Shown: piece by piece, positions 9,901 through 15,679 of the stretch
Position numbering within the stretch: the first letter of the stretch is position 1
Layout of the letters: every line of letters starts with the position of its first letter
Notes under the pieces: generated by a model
Seen by the model: only the letters and a program-made list of their open reading frames with translations
Database searches by the model: none
What the model was told of the DNA's origin: nothing
DNA from: Candidatus Endomicrobium labiotermitis
Lineage (GTDB): Bacteria; Elusimicrobiota; Endomicrobiia; Endomicrobiales; Endomicrobiaceae
Length of the DNA stretch: 32,082 bases
Assembly (NCBI GenBank): GCA_009778965.1
Contig: WRFE01000015.1
Span: 1-32,082 of the forward strand
Reading direction: 5' to 3'
Position numbers and translations under genes: made by a program

Positions 9901-10145
9901 TAAAAGAGCTTGATGATACAATACAAGTGACAATAGAAGGGCATACGGATGAAATAGGAACTCATAAATATAATGAAGGATTGTCGCAGAGAAGAGCAAA
10001 CGCTGTGCATAAGAAGTTAGTAGAATTGGGAGTAGAAGCGGAGATGCTAGACAAACAATGGTTTGGAAAGACAAGACCGACAGCTACAAATAAGACAAAA
10101 GAAGGCCGAGCACAAAACAGAAGAGCTGAGATAATACTGAAGTAA
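3945..10145 (+). CDS. Giant Pmp-like autotransporter with C-terminal OmpA domain
   Basis: A 2066-residue surface protein. I start it at ATG 3945, preceded by TTGGAGG and followed by a clear signal peptide (residues 1-24, cut near AYSA-EF), rather than at the in-frame TTG 3930, which precedes the ribosome site. Residues about 130-1200 are a beta-helix passenger with about 30 GGA[I/V/L] motifs and many FxxN motifs, as in chlamydial polymorphic membrane proteins. A further beta-helix stretch runs to about 1570. Residues about 1620-1893 form an autotransporter beta-barrel (starting GYNVWAGIYG, ending IGYRFGQ). A Lys/Glu/Ala-rich coiled linker follows (about 1894-1950). An OmpA-like peptidoglycan-binding domain (about 1955-2066) contains HFDFDKSNLRPDA, GHTDEIGTHKYN and LSQRRANAV. 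A classical autotransporter ends at the barrel, so the added domain would sit in the periplasm and tie the protein to the wall. Probably an adhesin, cotranscribed with ilvD. Confidence 0.9.
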   Translation: MKSIRIILLFIAVCFISALNAYSAEFLVGTPSELNTAITTSVTRDTITVTNDIFMDVSMATITGKNISIIGDNSGNSVTLFGNNNTGLVNTSTVNINNICFSSFTGAAAIHNVNRSMIVSTGPDANVSFMFNNSTRTAGGGGAIYNVSSAGQSNLSGTIILASATFYANNALNGGKGGAIFGWSGSNIILGTATFISNTATEGGAIFLFGDGALGYKSTLTCDNGYFELNRSTNHGGAIHNTEGGVLILSSATFFRNSAGTHGGAIASGYSWANAYFGNVTFTSNTANANGGAIYHYGNSGGIAITSTGTWASLLFQFNRANNGGAVYNNLQANPVNLIFSSSTYIQNTATTNGGAIFNASYLTFGNAWFFSNSAASGGAIYNASVLTSTLTYSMFSLNRAANGGAVFMNSGGIVFDVATFTGNIATSSGGALYLRTASTVTFTYNAIFTNNISSGSGGAIYLEGTGNVYFAGSNIVAVGNIAGTNGGFIYSTGEKNVDLTFSNITYANNTAANGGLLYGIGGTTFRFNGTDTNINNSTASVSGGAIYLGAGSGVNSLGTLLNAQSNQAATGGFLYVTGGTAAFAGANISNNTASVSGGAIYAQNNSKISFSGGTTTFQSNTSLTSDGGAVYLIGSSISISNAYTEFINNSAAGNGGAIYAEQSIMSFSGSIMFSSNSVNAYGYGGAIFANQSTMNFSATNGNIEFNSNKATGNFSSGGAIRAEQAIMNFIVSTGNIVFSGNSVGYSGFGGAISALQSTMSFSATNGSILFSSNSAGAGERGGAIYANKSSMSFITVNGNIEFNSNRVETYSGGAIAVDGSTMSFNVTNGNILFSSNSTSANGGAIGIWSGNNSIIDFIVSSGNIIFTSNKAGSYGGAIVSWADDSIISFNVSSGNIIFSSNTGSAGGALYLLGSTMSFNATNGSIIFSSNSANSYSFVGSGGAIYAQNNSNISFSGGSTTFQNNKAVIDGGAIYLIGSSMSFSNVYSEFINNSAEGKGGAIYLSSSAIIIDSTYGQVMFAGNRAALGSDIYANNSQINFNALNLITISSGIYIGSNNNAINKTGSGELYLSGMNFIQGELNQTAGITTINQSTFTFFSGEWNVTDSEGIRITNSNVTVESTVNSLFRDNSKSNGGAIFLENATAEFVQTVDFISNTAGDSGGAMYIGSGATVAANNITFTGNTAGQKGGAVYMEGTAGNNAVLNITQNTDTLISGNMADGESNVFYLEQYSQLNLNIADDITMTIADAIASIGNSNNIITKTGKGILELDSNINEIDGILNIFDGTVRTGYATGIGDIYFTSGTLNIMDDVTMTNKIYALDSNSIIDLDIISSVTVTINGLIGKDNTGIFEKNGLGKIIISGSGSNIGKTDVNSGEMVILSNDFGSERLTVKEHAILSGTGKIIGNVTNNGFVRAGYVSPSDTSFGTLTINGNYIESGNLGIRLNEGAIGSEIVPTNDKLIVTGNATINTGSLIDLDMTHGFEIYKKYTILESNGLSGIYSGLKALYPSIDIRISKDANNVYLKIAGIDTDYMEIPGLDHNNTEVAKIIDETTWSGDSNKINDISKIVGTMDPLDNAGRRRVLEETAGSIYANALLASGQQMRQAYHRILDRRESGYEGYNVWAGIYGSQRKVEQDSNSGDFKARNGYLILGLEKYSDNSNFMMGYYASIGQHDTHQWDDIVDINDYRGGLYLGKFIDKWTIRAELSGGYQQYQGKRQQLLLQSRTESEYDGWNINANVEAFYKILESNIANISPFAGLDGSFIKTSGFREKGFDNAAAVLTVKDNQFEILNAAVGLRAEKEVGILRWYGELGARYNLRGSKGTFTASLNNLNNEMKIFGAGNSLLSGKAELGFSADIWKGLEVFAMGSYEKAERFHQVVGETGIGYRFGQTSKDKEQSSNKDNDKAKRQEMLKQEEEQNRIAEEREAAERAAKKAEEERTRQTAIAALKKQIETTRVHFDFDKSNLRPDARRATEEIAQALKELKELDDTIQVTIEGHTDEIGTHKYNEGLSQRRANAVHKKLVELGVEAEMLDKQWFGKTRPTATNKTKEGRAQNRRAEIILK
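5735..5926 (+). repeat. Duplicated passenger segment, first copy
   Basis: Within the adhesin, this stretch and 6767-6950 are near-copies at DNA level. Both run GGAIYAQNNSxISFSGGxTTFQ, then GGA[V/I]YLIGSSxS, then EFINNSAxGxGGAIY. Between them lie about ten shorter units of the form SxMSF...GNIxFSSNS...GGAI. The pattern suggests growth of the passenger by segmental duplication. Confidence 0.75.
6767..6950 (+). repeat. Duplicated passenger segment, second copy
   Basis: Partner of the segment at 5735-5926, with the same order of motifs (AQNNSNISFSGG, YLIGSSMSFS, EFINNSAEGKGGAIY). Substitutions are scattered, many at third codon positions, and one small length difference precedes DGGAIYLI. The duplication is therefore not very recent. 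Confidence 0.75.
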
Positions 10146-10148
10146 CGA

Positions 10149-10168
10149 CAATTACGAATTACAAATTA
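10149..10168. repeat. Short AT-rich intergenic repeat
   Basis: CAATTACGAATTACAAATTA follows the adhesin stop. The first 12 bases recur exactly at 12941-12952 between ilvN and ilvC, and AATTACGAAT recurs at 12963. Such low-complexity AATTACGAATT strings are probably dispersed in the genome. Function unknown. Confidence 0.5.
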
Positions 10169-10170
10169 TG

Positions 10171-10224
10171 AAAGCGACACGGGCAGGCTTTGAAATGATT
10201 TCAAAGCCTGCCCGTGTTGCTTTT
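10171..10224 (+). terminator. Strong intrinsic terminator after the adhesin gene
   Basis: A 22-bp stem pairs 10174-10195 with 10199-10220 around a 3-nt loop, with a single G-T wobble. It extends by three A-T pairs (AAA before, TTT after) and ends in TTTT. The stem is GC-rich in its centre (CGGGCAGGC). This closes the ilvD-adhesin transcript, and from its symmetry it could work weakly on the other strand too. Confidence 0.85.
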
Positions 10225-10238
10225 CAAAGTAAAATATA

Positions 10239-10247
10239 TGATATAAT
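10239..10247 (+). promoter_or_regulatory. Extended -10 promoter upstream of the small exported protein
   Basis: TGATATAAT, identical to the cores before ilvD and tpiA, lies about 15 nt beyond the terminator. TTGCTT at 10217-10222 is a possible -35, but its 19-bp spacing is long. Transcription would begin near 10254, before GGAGG at 10273 and the ATG at 10283. Confidence 0.6.
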
Positions 10248-10282
10248 AATAGCGTTTTACTTAATTTAGCATTGGAGGCTGT

Positions 10283-10588
10283 ATGAATAAAATAAAAATT
10301 TGTATTTTTGCCTGTTTTTTTATGTTGTCCGGCAGTATTGTTTCTTTTGCGCAGAATGATACTTTGAAAATGATGAATGATATGATAGATCAGCAGGTAA
10401 AGCAGATACAGGAAATATCTAAAAATATGACGCCTGAAGAAAGAGAAGTATTTCACACATATCTGAGTCAGGCTTTGAAAGAACAGAAAGCTAAAATGGA
10501 GCCGATGTTTGACGAATTAGGACCTAAAGAAAAAGCGGAATATGAAAAATATTGGAAAGAAATATTTAAAAAGTTCGGAATTAAATAA
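10283..10588 (+). CDS. Small exported helical protein, function unknown
   Basis: A 101-residue protein with a signal peptide (residues 1-23, cut near SFA-QN), so about 78 mature residues in the periplasm. The mature part is highly charged and predicted to be almost all helix (DQQVKQIQEISKNMTPEEREVF, EKAEYEKYWKEIFKKFG). There are no Cys residues after cleavage and no lipobox. I recognise no family. The MTPEER helix recalls small periplasmic stress chaperones only loosely. It has its own promoter and TTGGAGG ribosome site and stops 40 nt before ilvB, so it may share the ilvBNC transcript. A link to the adhesin just upstream, for example as a periplasmic helper, is conceivable but untested. Confidence 0.8.
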   Translation: MNKIKICIFACFFMLSGSIVSFAQNDTLKMMNDMIDQQVKQIQEISKNMTPEEREVFHTYLSQALKEQKAKMEPMFDELGPKEKAEYEKYWKEIFKKFGIK

Positions 10589-10628
10589 TGTAACGCTGTA
10601 AAATTTTAAAAGGAGGACAAACATTACT

Positions 10629-12368
10629 ATGTCGCAAAAAATGACTGGCGCGCAGATTTTGATTGAAAGTTTACTCAAGGAGAACGTTGAAGTAGTGTTT
10701 GGGCTTCCCGGCGGACAGGCTTTACCTATTTTTGACGCGATTTACGGTTCGAAATTAAATTTTGTATTAACAAGGCACGAACAGGCAGCATCCCATATGG
10801 CGGACGGTTATGCCCGTTCTACCGGAAAGACCGGTGTATGTATAGTTACATCGGGTCCCGGGGCTACAAATACGGTAACCGGACTTGCTACCGCCTATAT
10901 GGATTCGGTACCTCTTATTGTTTTTAGCGGACAGGTTTCAACAGCGGTAATAGGACAGGACGCTTTTCAGGAAGCGGACACCACCGGCATTACAAGATCC
11001 GTGACAAAGCATAATTTTTTGGTTAAAGACGTAAAAGATTTGGCAAAAACCATAAAAGAAGCTTTTTATATAGCATCAACAGGAAGACCGGGACCGGTTT
11101 TAGTTGATATTCCGGTTGACGTACAGCGCGGAATCTGCGAATTTGCGTATCCGGAAAAAGTTGAAATCCGTTCATATAAACCTAATTACAACGGTCATCC
11201 CGGGCAAATTAAAAAAGCGGCTGAAATTATAAATAAAAGTGAAAGACCGGTTTTATATATAGGAATGGGAGTAATAGCTTCAAACGCCGAAGATGAAGTT
11301 TTGGAAATCTCAAAAAAAGCTGATATTCCGGTTACAAATACTTTACTTGCGAAAGGGGCATATCCGAACGATTCTGCGTTAAGCCTCAATATGCTCGGTA
11401 TGCACGGAACTTATTACGCGAATAAAGCTGTTCAGGCAGCGGATGTTATAATAGCTGTCGGCGCAAGGTTTGATGACAGATGTACCGGAAAAGTCTGCGA
11501 TTTTGCAAAAAAAGCGAAAATTATACATATAGATATAGACCCCGCTGCGATTTCAAAAATAGTAGATACTGATATTCCGGTAGTGGGTGACGCGAAGACA
11601 GTGTTAAAAGAAATGAGTTCTTTGATAAAAAATAAAGAACGCAAAGAGTGGATAGAAAAAATCGGAGAGTGGAAAAAAGAACATCCTCTTTCTTATGAAA
11701 GAAATGATGATAAACTTCGTCCTCAGTATGTTATAGAAAAAATATCGGAACTTACAAAAGGCGAAGCTATTGTCGCCACGGAAGTCGGCCAGCATCAAAT
11801 GTGGTCCGCCCAGTATTATAAAGCCGCAAAACCCAGAACGTTTATCAGTTCAGGCGGGCTTGGCACTATGGGGTTTGGTTATCCGGCAGGTATAGGCGCG
11901 AAATTCGGAAATCCGGATAAAGAAGTTATAGTTATTGCCGGCGACGGTTCTTTTCAGATGAATATGCAGGAAATGGCGATTGCCGTTTTGAATGAAGTTA
12001 ATATTAAAACAGTTATTTTGAATAATCAGTATCTCGGAATGGTGCGCCAGTGGCAGCAGATGTTTTACGGTAAAAGATATTCGCGCACGTGTTTGGCGAA
12101 ACGTAAAACCTGTCCTTCTTCGTGTAATACTCCGGACAGGGATAAATGTCCTGTTTACGTTCCGGATTTTGTAAAATGGGCGGAGAGTTACGGAGCTTTG
12201 GGCATACGCGTTACAGATAAAAAAGACGTTGAACCGGCAATAAAGAAAATGCTTGAAGCCAAATGCCCGGTTGTGCTTGACGTATGGGTGGAAATAGAGG
12301 AAAACGTTTTTCCTATGGTTCCCGCAGGCGCGTCGCTTGATGATATAATGGTAAGGATGAACGGATGA
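10629..12368 (+). CDS. ilvB: Acetolactate synthase, large catalytic subunit
   Basis: A 579-residue thiamine-diphosphate enzyme that condenses two pyruvates to acetolactate, or pyruvate with 2-oxobutyrate, the first common step to valine and isoleucine. The N-terminal TPP domain has VFGLPGGQALPIFDAI with the catalytic Glu in TRHEQAASHMADGYAR. The middle FAD-binding-like domain has NTLLAKGAYP and GARFDDR. The C-terminal TPP domain has GDGSFQMNMQE...NNQYLGMVRQWQQMFY. Unusual is a stretch after KRYS with four cysteines (Cys488, 495, 499, 507; CX6CX3CX7C) just before VPDFVKWAESYG, where most homologues have a short link. AGGAGG lies 12 nt before the chosen ATG, a little far; the next in-frame ATG is four codons on. 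The regulatory subunit gene follows. Confidence 0.96.
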   Translation: MSQKMTGAQILIESLLKENVEVVFGLPGGQALPIFDAIYGSKLNFVLTRHEQAASHMADGYARSTGKTGVCIVTSGPGATNTVTGLATAYMDSVPLIVFSGQVSTAVIGQDAFQEADTTGITRSVTKHNFLVKDVKDLAKTIKEAFYIASTGRPGPVLVDIPVDVQRGICEFAYPEKVEIRSYKPNYNGHPGQIKKAAEIINKSERPVLYIGMGVIASNAEDEVLEISKKADIPVTNTLLAKGAYPNDSALSLNMLGMHGTYYANKAVQAADVIIAVGARFDDRCTGKVCDFAKKAKIIHIDIDPAAISKIVDTDIPVVGDAKTVLKEMSSLIKNKERKEWIEKIGEWKKEHPLSYERNDDKLRPQYVIEKISELTKGEAIVATEVGQHQMWSAQYYKAAKPRTFISSGGLGTMGFGYPAGIGAKFGNPDKEVIVIAGDGSFQMNMQEMAIAVLNEVNIKTVILNNQYLGMVRQWQQMFYGKRYSRTCLAKRKTCPSSCNTPDRDKCPVYVPDFVKWAESYGALGIRVTDKKDVEPAIKKMLEAKCPVVLDVWVEIEENVFPMVPAGASLDDIMVRMNG

Positions 12369-12369
12369 A

Positions 12370-12448
12370 CGGCAATTAACAATTGAAAATTTATAATTTA
12401 GAGTTTCTTTTTGTTAATTGTTATTTGTTAATTATTAATTGTTAATTG
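12370..12448. repeat. AT-rich intergenic repeat, partial copy
   Basis: The ilvB-ilvN gap is filled by TTAATTGTTA-type repeats (for example TTGTTAATTATTAATTGTTAA near 12425-12447) that resemble one arm of the palindromic repeats at 2072 and 27863, but the central hairpins are missing. The repeat ends directly at the GGAG ribosome site of ilvN. Confidence 0.55.
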
Positions 12449-12457
12449 GAGTAAAAA

Positions 12458-12937
12458 ATGCGTCATACTATTTCAGTTTTAGTTGAAAATAAATTCGGCG
12501 TTTTGGCAAGAATTTCTACTCTTTTTGCGGCACGCGGTTTCAATATAGATTCTCTTGCTGTAGGCGAAACCGAAGATCCTGCCATTTCAAGAATGACAAT
12601 TGTTGTTAAAGGCGACGATTCCATACTTGAACAGATAACAAAACAGCTTAATAAGCTGGTGGATGTAATAAAAGTAAACGATTTTAGCGGTCTGGAATAT
12701 GTTGAAAGAGGGTTGGCATTAGTAAAAATAAACGCTCCCAAAACCGTCCGCGCTGAGATTTTTCGCATAGCGGGGGTGTTTAGAACAAGAATTATAGATA
12801 TTGCCAAAGATTCGGTAATAGTGGAAGTTACGGGCGATGAAGAGAAGATAGAAGCTTTTATAGAAGCTATTGCTGATTACGGTATTAAAGAAGTATGCAG
12901 AACAGGCGTAATAGCTATGTCCAGAGGACACAAATAA
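12458..12937 (+). CDS. ilvN: Acetolactate synthase, small regulatory subunit
   Basis: A 159-residue regulatory subunit. It binds the catalytic subunit, stimulates it, and in known relatives confers feedback inhibition by valine. Residues 1-75 form an ACT domain beginning RHTISVLVENKFGVLARIS, with the glycine-containing loop and ARGFNIDSLAVGETE that line the effector site in characterised family members. The remaining half (DVSGLE-like segment, ERGLALVKI, FRTRIIDIAKDSVIVEVTGDEEKIEAF) is the typical second domain. Length is normal for the long IlvN/IlvH type. The start follows GGAG. It lies about 90 nt after ilvB and before ilvC. Confidence 0.96.
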   Translation: MRHTISVLVENKFGVLARISTLFAARGFNIDSLAVGETEDPAISRMTIVVKGDDSILEQITKQLNKLVDVIKVNDFSGLEYVERGLALVKINAPKTVRAEIFRIAGVFRTRIIDIAKDSVIVEVTGDEEKIEAFIEAIADYGIKEVCRTGVIAMSRGHK

Positions 12938-12940
12938 AAA

Positions 12941-12973
12941 CAATTACGAATTCAAAATTAAGAATTACGAATC
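12941..12973. repeat. Short AT-rich intergenic repeat
   Basis: CAATTACGAATT at 12941 matches the string after the adhesin (10149), and AATTACGAAT follows at 12963. The rest of the ilvN-ilvC gap is A-rich sequence without a clear hairpin or promoter, so ilvC is probably read from upstream. Confidence 0.45.
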
Positions 12974-13037
12974 AACGGCAAAGACAAAAAACGAATGCCG
13001 AATAAAAAATAAAAGAAATAAGTAAAGGAGTCGTAAA

Positions 13038-14039
13038 ATGGAAAAAGAAGCTAAGATGTATTATGAAAACGATGCGGATTTAAGTCTTTTAAAAGGTAAA
13101 ACCATTGCTATTTTGGGTTATGGCAGTCAGGGACACGCACACGCGTTAAACTTGAGAGATTCCGGTATAAACGTAATAGTCGCGCAGCGTGAGGGCGGCA
13201 ATAACTATAAAAAAGCCGTTGAAGACGGCTGGAAACCTGTAAGTATTGCCGAAGCCGTAAAACAGGCTGACTGGGTGCATATACTTTTGCCGGACGAAGT
13301 TCAGAAAAAAGCATGGGATGAAGATATTCTTCCCAACATAAAAAAAGGCGCGGTTATAAGCTTTTCACACGGTTTCAATATACGTTATAAAAGAATAGTT
13401 CCGACGGCTGATATGGATGTTATAATGATTGCTCCGAAAGGTCCCGGACATTTGGTAAGAAGACAATATGAAGAAGGGAAAGGCGTACCGTGTCTTATAG
13501 CTGTTGAACAAAACGCAAGCGGCAAAGCGAAAGAACTTGCTTTGGCATACGCAAAAGGAATCGGAGGAACAAGAGGCGGTGTTTTGGAAACGACCTTTAC
13601 GGAAGAAACCGAAACCGACTTGTTCGGCGAACAGGCAGTTCTTTGCGGCGGAGTTGTTGAGTTGATAAATGCCGGTTTTGAAACTCTTGTTGAAGCAGGT
13701 TATCAGCCGGAAATCGCATATTTTGAATGTTGCCATGAAGTTAAGCTAATAGTCGATTTAATATTTGAAGGCGGTATTGCGAAAATGAATCATTCTATTT
13801 CCGATACGGCGGAATACGGCGAGTATGTAACAGGAAAAAGAATAATTACCGACTCTACTAAAGCCGAAATGAAAAATGTTTTGGGTGATATTCAGTCAGG
13901 TAAATTTGCGGATAACTGGATTAAAGAAAACGAAACAGGCAGACCTTTCTTTAAAAAATGCAGAGAAGAAATTGCAAACAGGCTTATCGAAAAAGTCGGA
14001 ACTCGTTTGAGAAGTAAAATGTCTTGGGCAAAAAAATAA
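13038..14039 (+). CDS. ilvC: Ketol-acid reductoisomerase
   Basis: A 333-residue class I enzyme that rearranges and reduces acetolactate or acetohydroxybutyrate to the dihydroxy acid used by IlvD. The N-terminal Rossmann domain has [20 protein letters not shown]. The catalytic His is His111 in SFSHGF. The knotted C-terminal domain carries the Mg ligands in [12 protein letters not shown] and [18 protein letters not shown]. The cofactor loop reads [12 protein letters not shown]. The two positions that are serine in common NADPH-dependent short enzymes (loop GLREGSKSW) are Gly54 and Asn56 here, so coenzyme preference may be shifted toward NADH; that is inference. The start follows AAAGGAG. It is the last gene of the ilv group. 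Confidence 0.97.
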   Translation: MEKEAKMYYENDADLSLLKGKTIAILGYGSQGHAHALNLRDSGINVIVAQREGGNNYKKAVEDGWKPVSIAEAVKQADWVHILLPDEVQKKAWDEDILPNIKKGAVISFSHGFNIRYKRIVPTADMDVIMIAPKGPGHLVRRQYEEGKGVPCLIAVEQNASGKAKELALAYAKGIGGTRGGVLETTFTEETETDLFGEQAVLCGGVVELINAGFETLVEAGYQPEIAYFECCHEVKLIVDLIFEGGIAKMNHSISDTAEYGEYVTGKRIITDSTKAEMKNVLGDIQSGKFADNWIKENETGRPFFKKCREEIANRLIEKVGTRLRSKMSWAKK

Positions 14040-14052
14040 TTCTGTATAAATG

Positions 14053-14129
14053 GTGTCATGCTGAACTCGTTTCAGTATTAGGTACTTAAAAAACTAACAG
14101 CAGACCCTGAAACAAGTTCAGGGTGACAC
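14053..14129. repeat. Palindromic intergenic repeat (TGTCATGCTGAAC type)
   Basis: Arms 14054-14075 and 14107-14128 are inverted copies matching at 19 of 22 positions. The left starts TGTCATGCTGAACTCG and the right ends AAGTTCAGGGTGACA. They are separated by 31 nt. I recall similar GTCAT...TGAAC palindromes scattered between genes in many unrelated bacteria. It sits between ilvC and the PASTA gene and may act as a weak terminator or processing site, though no T run follows. Confidence 0.75.
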
Positions 14130-14151
14130 AACAGGACTTTCGGAGCAGAAA

Positions 14152-14865
14152 TTGTATAAGAAATTTTTTAAACTGTTTATTGTTTTAGCGATTCTTGCCG
14201 CGGCGTGCTATTACTCTTTTAATACTGTAATGAGCGCTATAATACACTCAAAAAAAGAAGTAGTTTTGCCTGATGTTAAAGGCAAAAACATATACGAAGC
14301 TTTGGAAGAACTTTCAAATACCGGTTTCGGTTTGAGAAAAGAAGGCGAAGAGTTTAATAACAACGTTGCTCCGGGTGTAATTTTGCGTCAAAGCCCTCCT
14401 GCGGGAATGAATGTCCGTGAGGGTAAAGTTATTAAAGTTACTATAAGCCGAGGCGGAGAAACTATATACATACCTAATCTAATAGGTCAGACTGTCCGTG
14501 CCGCAGATATTACAATAAAATCTTACGGGCTTATGATAGGCGAAGTTTCGCAAAAATATTCGGTGATAAAAGAAAAAGGAATTGTTATTTCGCAGGATCC
14601 GGCGGCAAAATCCGCGGCGGATAAAGATACTGTTATAAATCTTGTTGTTTCAAGCGGACAGCCTCCCAAAGGCATTATTTATACTCTTGATTGGAAAGGC
14701 AAGTCTTTAGAAGACGTGAAAGTCTGGGCTTCGGAAAACGGCGTATCAATTGAGGTGATAAGAGATAACTCGGAATTACCTCCAGGAACGGTGCTAAAGC
14801 AAAAGCCCGAAGCGGATACAGATATAACAAATTCGAAAAAAATACTTTTGAATATTTCCAAATAA
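14152..14865 (+). CDS. Membrane-anchored PASTA-domain protein
   Basis: A 237-residue protein with a short cytoplasmic N-terminus, one membrane helix (about residues 5-22) and an extracytoplasmic part of three PASTA domains: about 38-105 (VVLPDVKGKNIYEALEEL...LRQSPPAGMNVREG), 106-172 (IYIPNLIGQTVRAADI...VISQDPAAKSAADKD) and 173-237 (LDWKGKSLEDVKVWA...LKQKPEADTDI). PASTA domains bind peptidoglycan fragments and are usually attached to Ser/Thr kinases or penicillin-binding proteins. Neither catalytic part is present here, so this is a stand-alone wall sensor or scaffold. The start is a TTG with a weak GGAG 6 nt upstream; no ATG fits better. rpe follows after 8 nt. In Firmicutes the PASTA kinase gene also lies close to rpe, so the order may be an old remnant. 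Confidence 0.85.
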   Translation: MYKKFFKLFIVLAILAAACYYSFNTVMSAIIHSKKEVVLPDVKGKNIYEALEELSNTGFGLRKEGEEFNNNVAPGVILRQSPPAGMNVREGKVIKVTISRGGETIYIPNLIGQTVRAADITIKSYGLMIGEVSQKYSVIKEKGIVISQDPAAKSAADKDTVINLVVSSGQPPKGIIYTLDWKGKSLEDVKVWASENGVSIEVIRDNSELPPGTVLKQKPEADTDITNSKKILLNISK

Positions 14866-14873
14866 AGGCTGAA

Positions 14874-15527
14874 ATGAAAAAAATTATAATATCTCCGTCG
14901 ATTTTATCCGCTGATTTTTCTAATCTTGAAAAAGATATAGCCGCTATTGAAGATGCAGGTGCGGATTGGGTGCATATCGACGTTATGGACGGGCATTTTG
15001 TTCCTAATATAACTATAGGTCCGGTTGTTGTTAAATCTTTAAGAAAAACTACAAAGATGCTGTTTGATGTTCACTTAATGATATCGGAACCAGAAAAATA
15101 CTGGCGTGAATTTCAAAAATCCGGCGCGGATTTTATAACTTTTCACAGTGAAGTTAAAACTGATAAAAAGAAACTTATAGAAGATATAAAATCTTCCGGA
15201 ATAAAAACAGGCATTTCTATAAAGCCCGCGACGCCTGTTTCCGAAATAGAATATTTGCTTCCTTATTTGGATTTGGTTTTGGTTATGACTGTGGAGCCGG
15301 GTTTCGGCGGACAGTCTTTTATGGAAAATATGCTTCCTAAAATTTCCGAACTCAGAAAAATTATAGATGCGAATAATTATGCTTGTATTATTGAAGTTGA
15401 CGGCGGGATAAATGCTGAAACAGGAATACGCTGCATAGACGCGGGAGCGGACGCGCTTGTAAGCGGTAATTATATTTTTGCCGCGTCAAACCCCAAAGAA
15501 GCGCTTCAATCGCTTTTAACTAAATAA
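14874..15527 (+). CDS. rpe: Ribulose-phosphate 3-epimerase
   Basis: A 217-residue TIM-barrel enzyme that interconverts ribulose-5-phosphate and xylulose-5-phosphate in the pentose-phosphate pathway. Motifs are SPSILSADFSNLEKDI at the N-terminus, HIDVMDGHFVPNITIGP and DVHLMI with metal and catalytic Asp/His residues, MTVEPGFGGQSF for phosphate binding, and EVDGGI with the second catalytic Asp. Length and motif order match the family. It is translated directly after the PASTA gene (8-nt gap, AAAGGCTGAAATG) and is probably on the same mRNA. Together with rpiB at 29367 it supplies the two pentose-phosphate isomerisation steps. Confidence 0.97.
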   Translation: MKKIIISPSILSADFSNLEKDIAAIEDAGADWVHIDVMDGHFVPNITIGPVVVKSLRKTTKMLFDVHLMISEPEKYWREFQKSGADFITFHSEVKTDKKKLIEDIKSSGIKTGISIKPATPVSEIEYLLPYLDLVLVMTVEPGFGGQSFMENMLPKISELRKIIDANNYACIIEVDGGINAETGIRCIDAGADALVSGNYIFAASNPKEALQSLLTK

Positions 15528-15600
15528 ATATTTAAAATAACGATTTTGTTTTGTCTTTGTAGTGCCGCATACACGCGTCTTTTTGCAGCACTCCATTTGA

Positions 15601-15626
15601 GCAATTCAGCGCCAAAGCAAATAAAA
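15601..15626 (+). repeat. 26-bp promoter-upstream block, copy 1
   Basis: This 26-bp sequence (GCAATTCAGCGCC followed by an A-rich half) is identical to 21349-21374 upstream of pfkA. In both places it ends exactly 11 bp before the -35 hexamer, so it spans about -72 to -47 relative to transcription start. A loosely complementary string (ATTTTGTTTTGTCTTTG, 15543-15559) lies upstream, so this copy could also be the right arm of a degenerate palindrome. Confidence 0.7.
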
Positions 15627-15637
15627 TAAAAAATATA

Positions 15638-15666
15638 TTGACAAATATCATTATTTTCACTAGAAT
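15638..15666 (+). promoter_or_regulatory. Sigma70 promoter of the DUF4015 lipoprotein gene
   Basis: TTGACA (15638-15643), 17-bp spacer, TAGAAT (15661-15666). The expected start of transcription near 15673 is only about 7 nt before the ATG at 15680. The TTG that could be read as an upstream in-frame start codon is in fact the first three bases of the -35 box. Confidence 0.8.
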
Positions 15667-15679
15667 TGTCAGGACAAAA

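Noticed and set aside
4007-10074. Many long open frames on the minus strand opposite the adhesin
   Set aside because: They mirror the repetitive adhesin codons, giving Pro/Leu/Ile-rich repeats such as YIAPP, and lack ribosome sites and recognisable domains.
15528-15600. Hairpin-like AGTGC...GCACT as terminator of rpe
   Set aside because: The stem is short with a long loop and no T run follows, so an intrinsic terminator is not supported.
15638-15679. In-frame TTG start extending the DUF4015 lipoprotein by 14 residues
   Set aside because: The TTG is the start of a TTGACA -35 box with a TAGAAT at 17-bp spacing, and the extension would put a charged tail before the lipoprotein signal.
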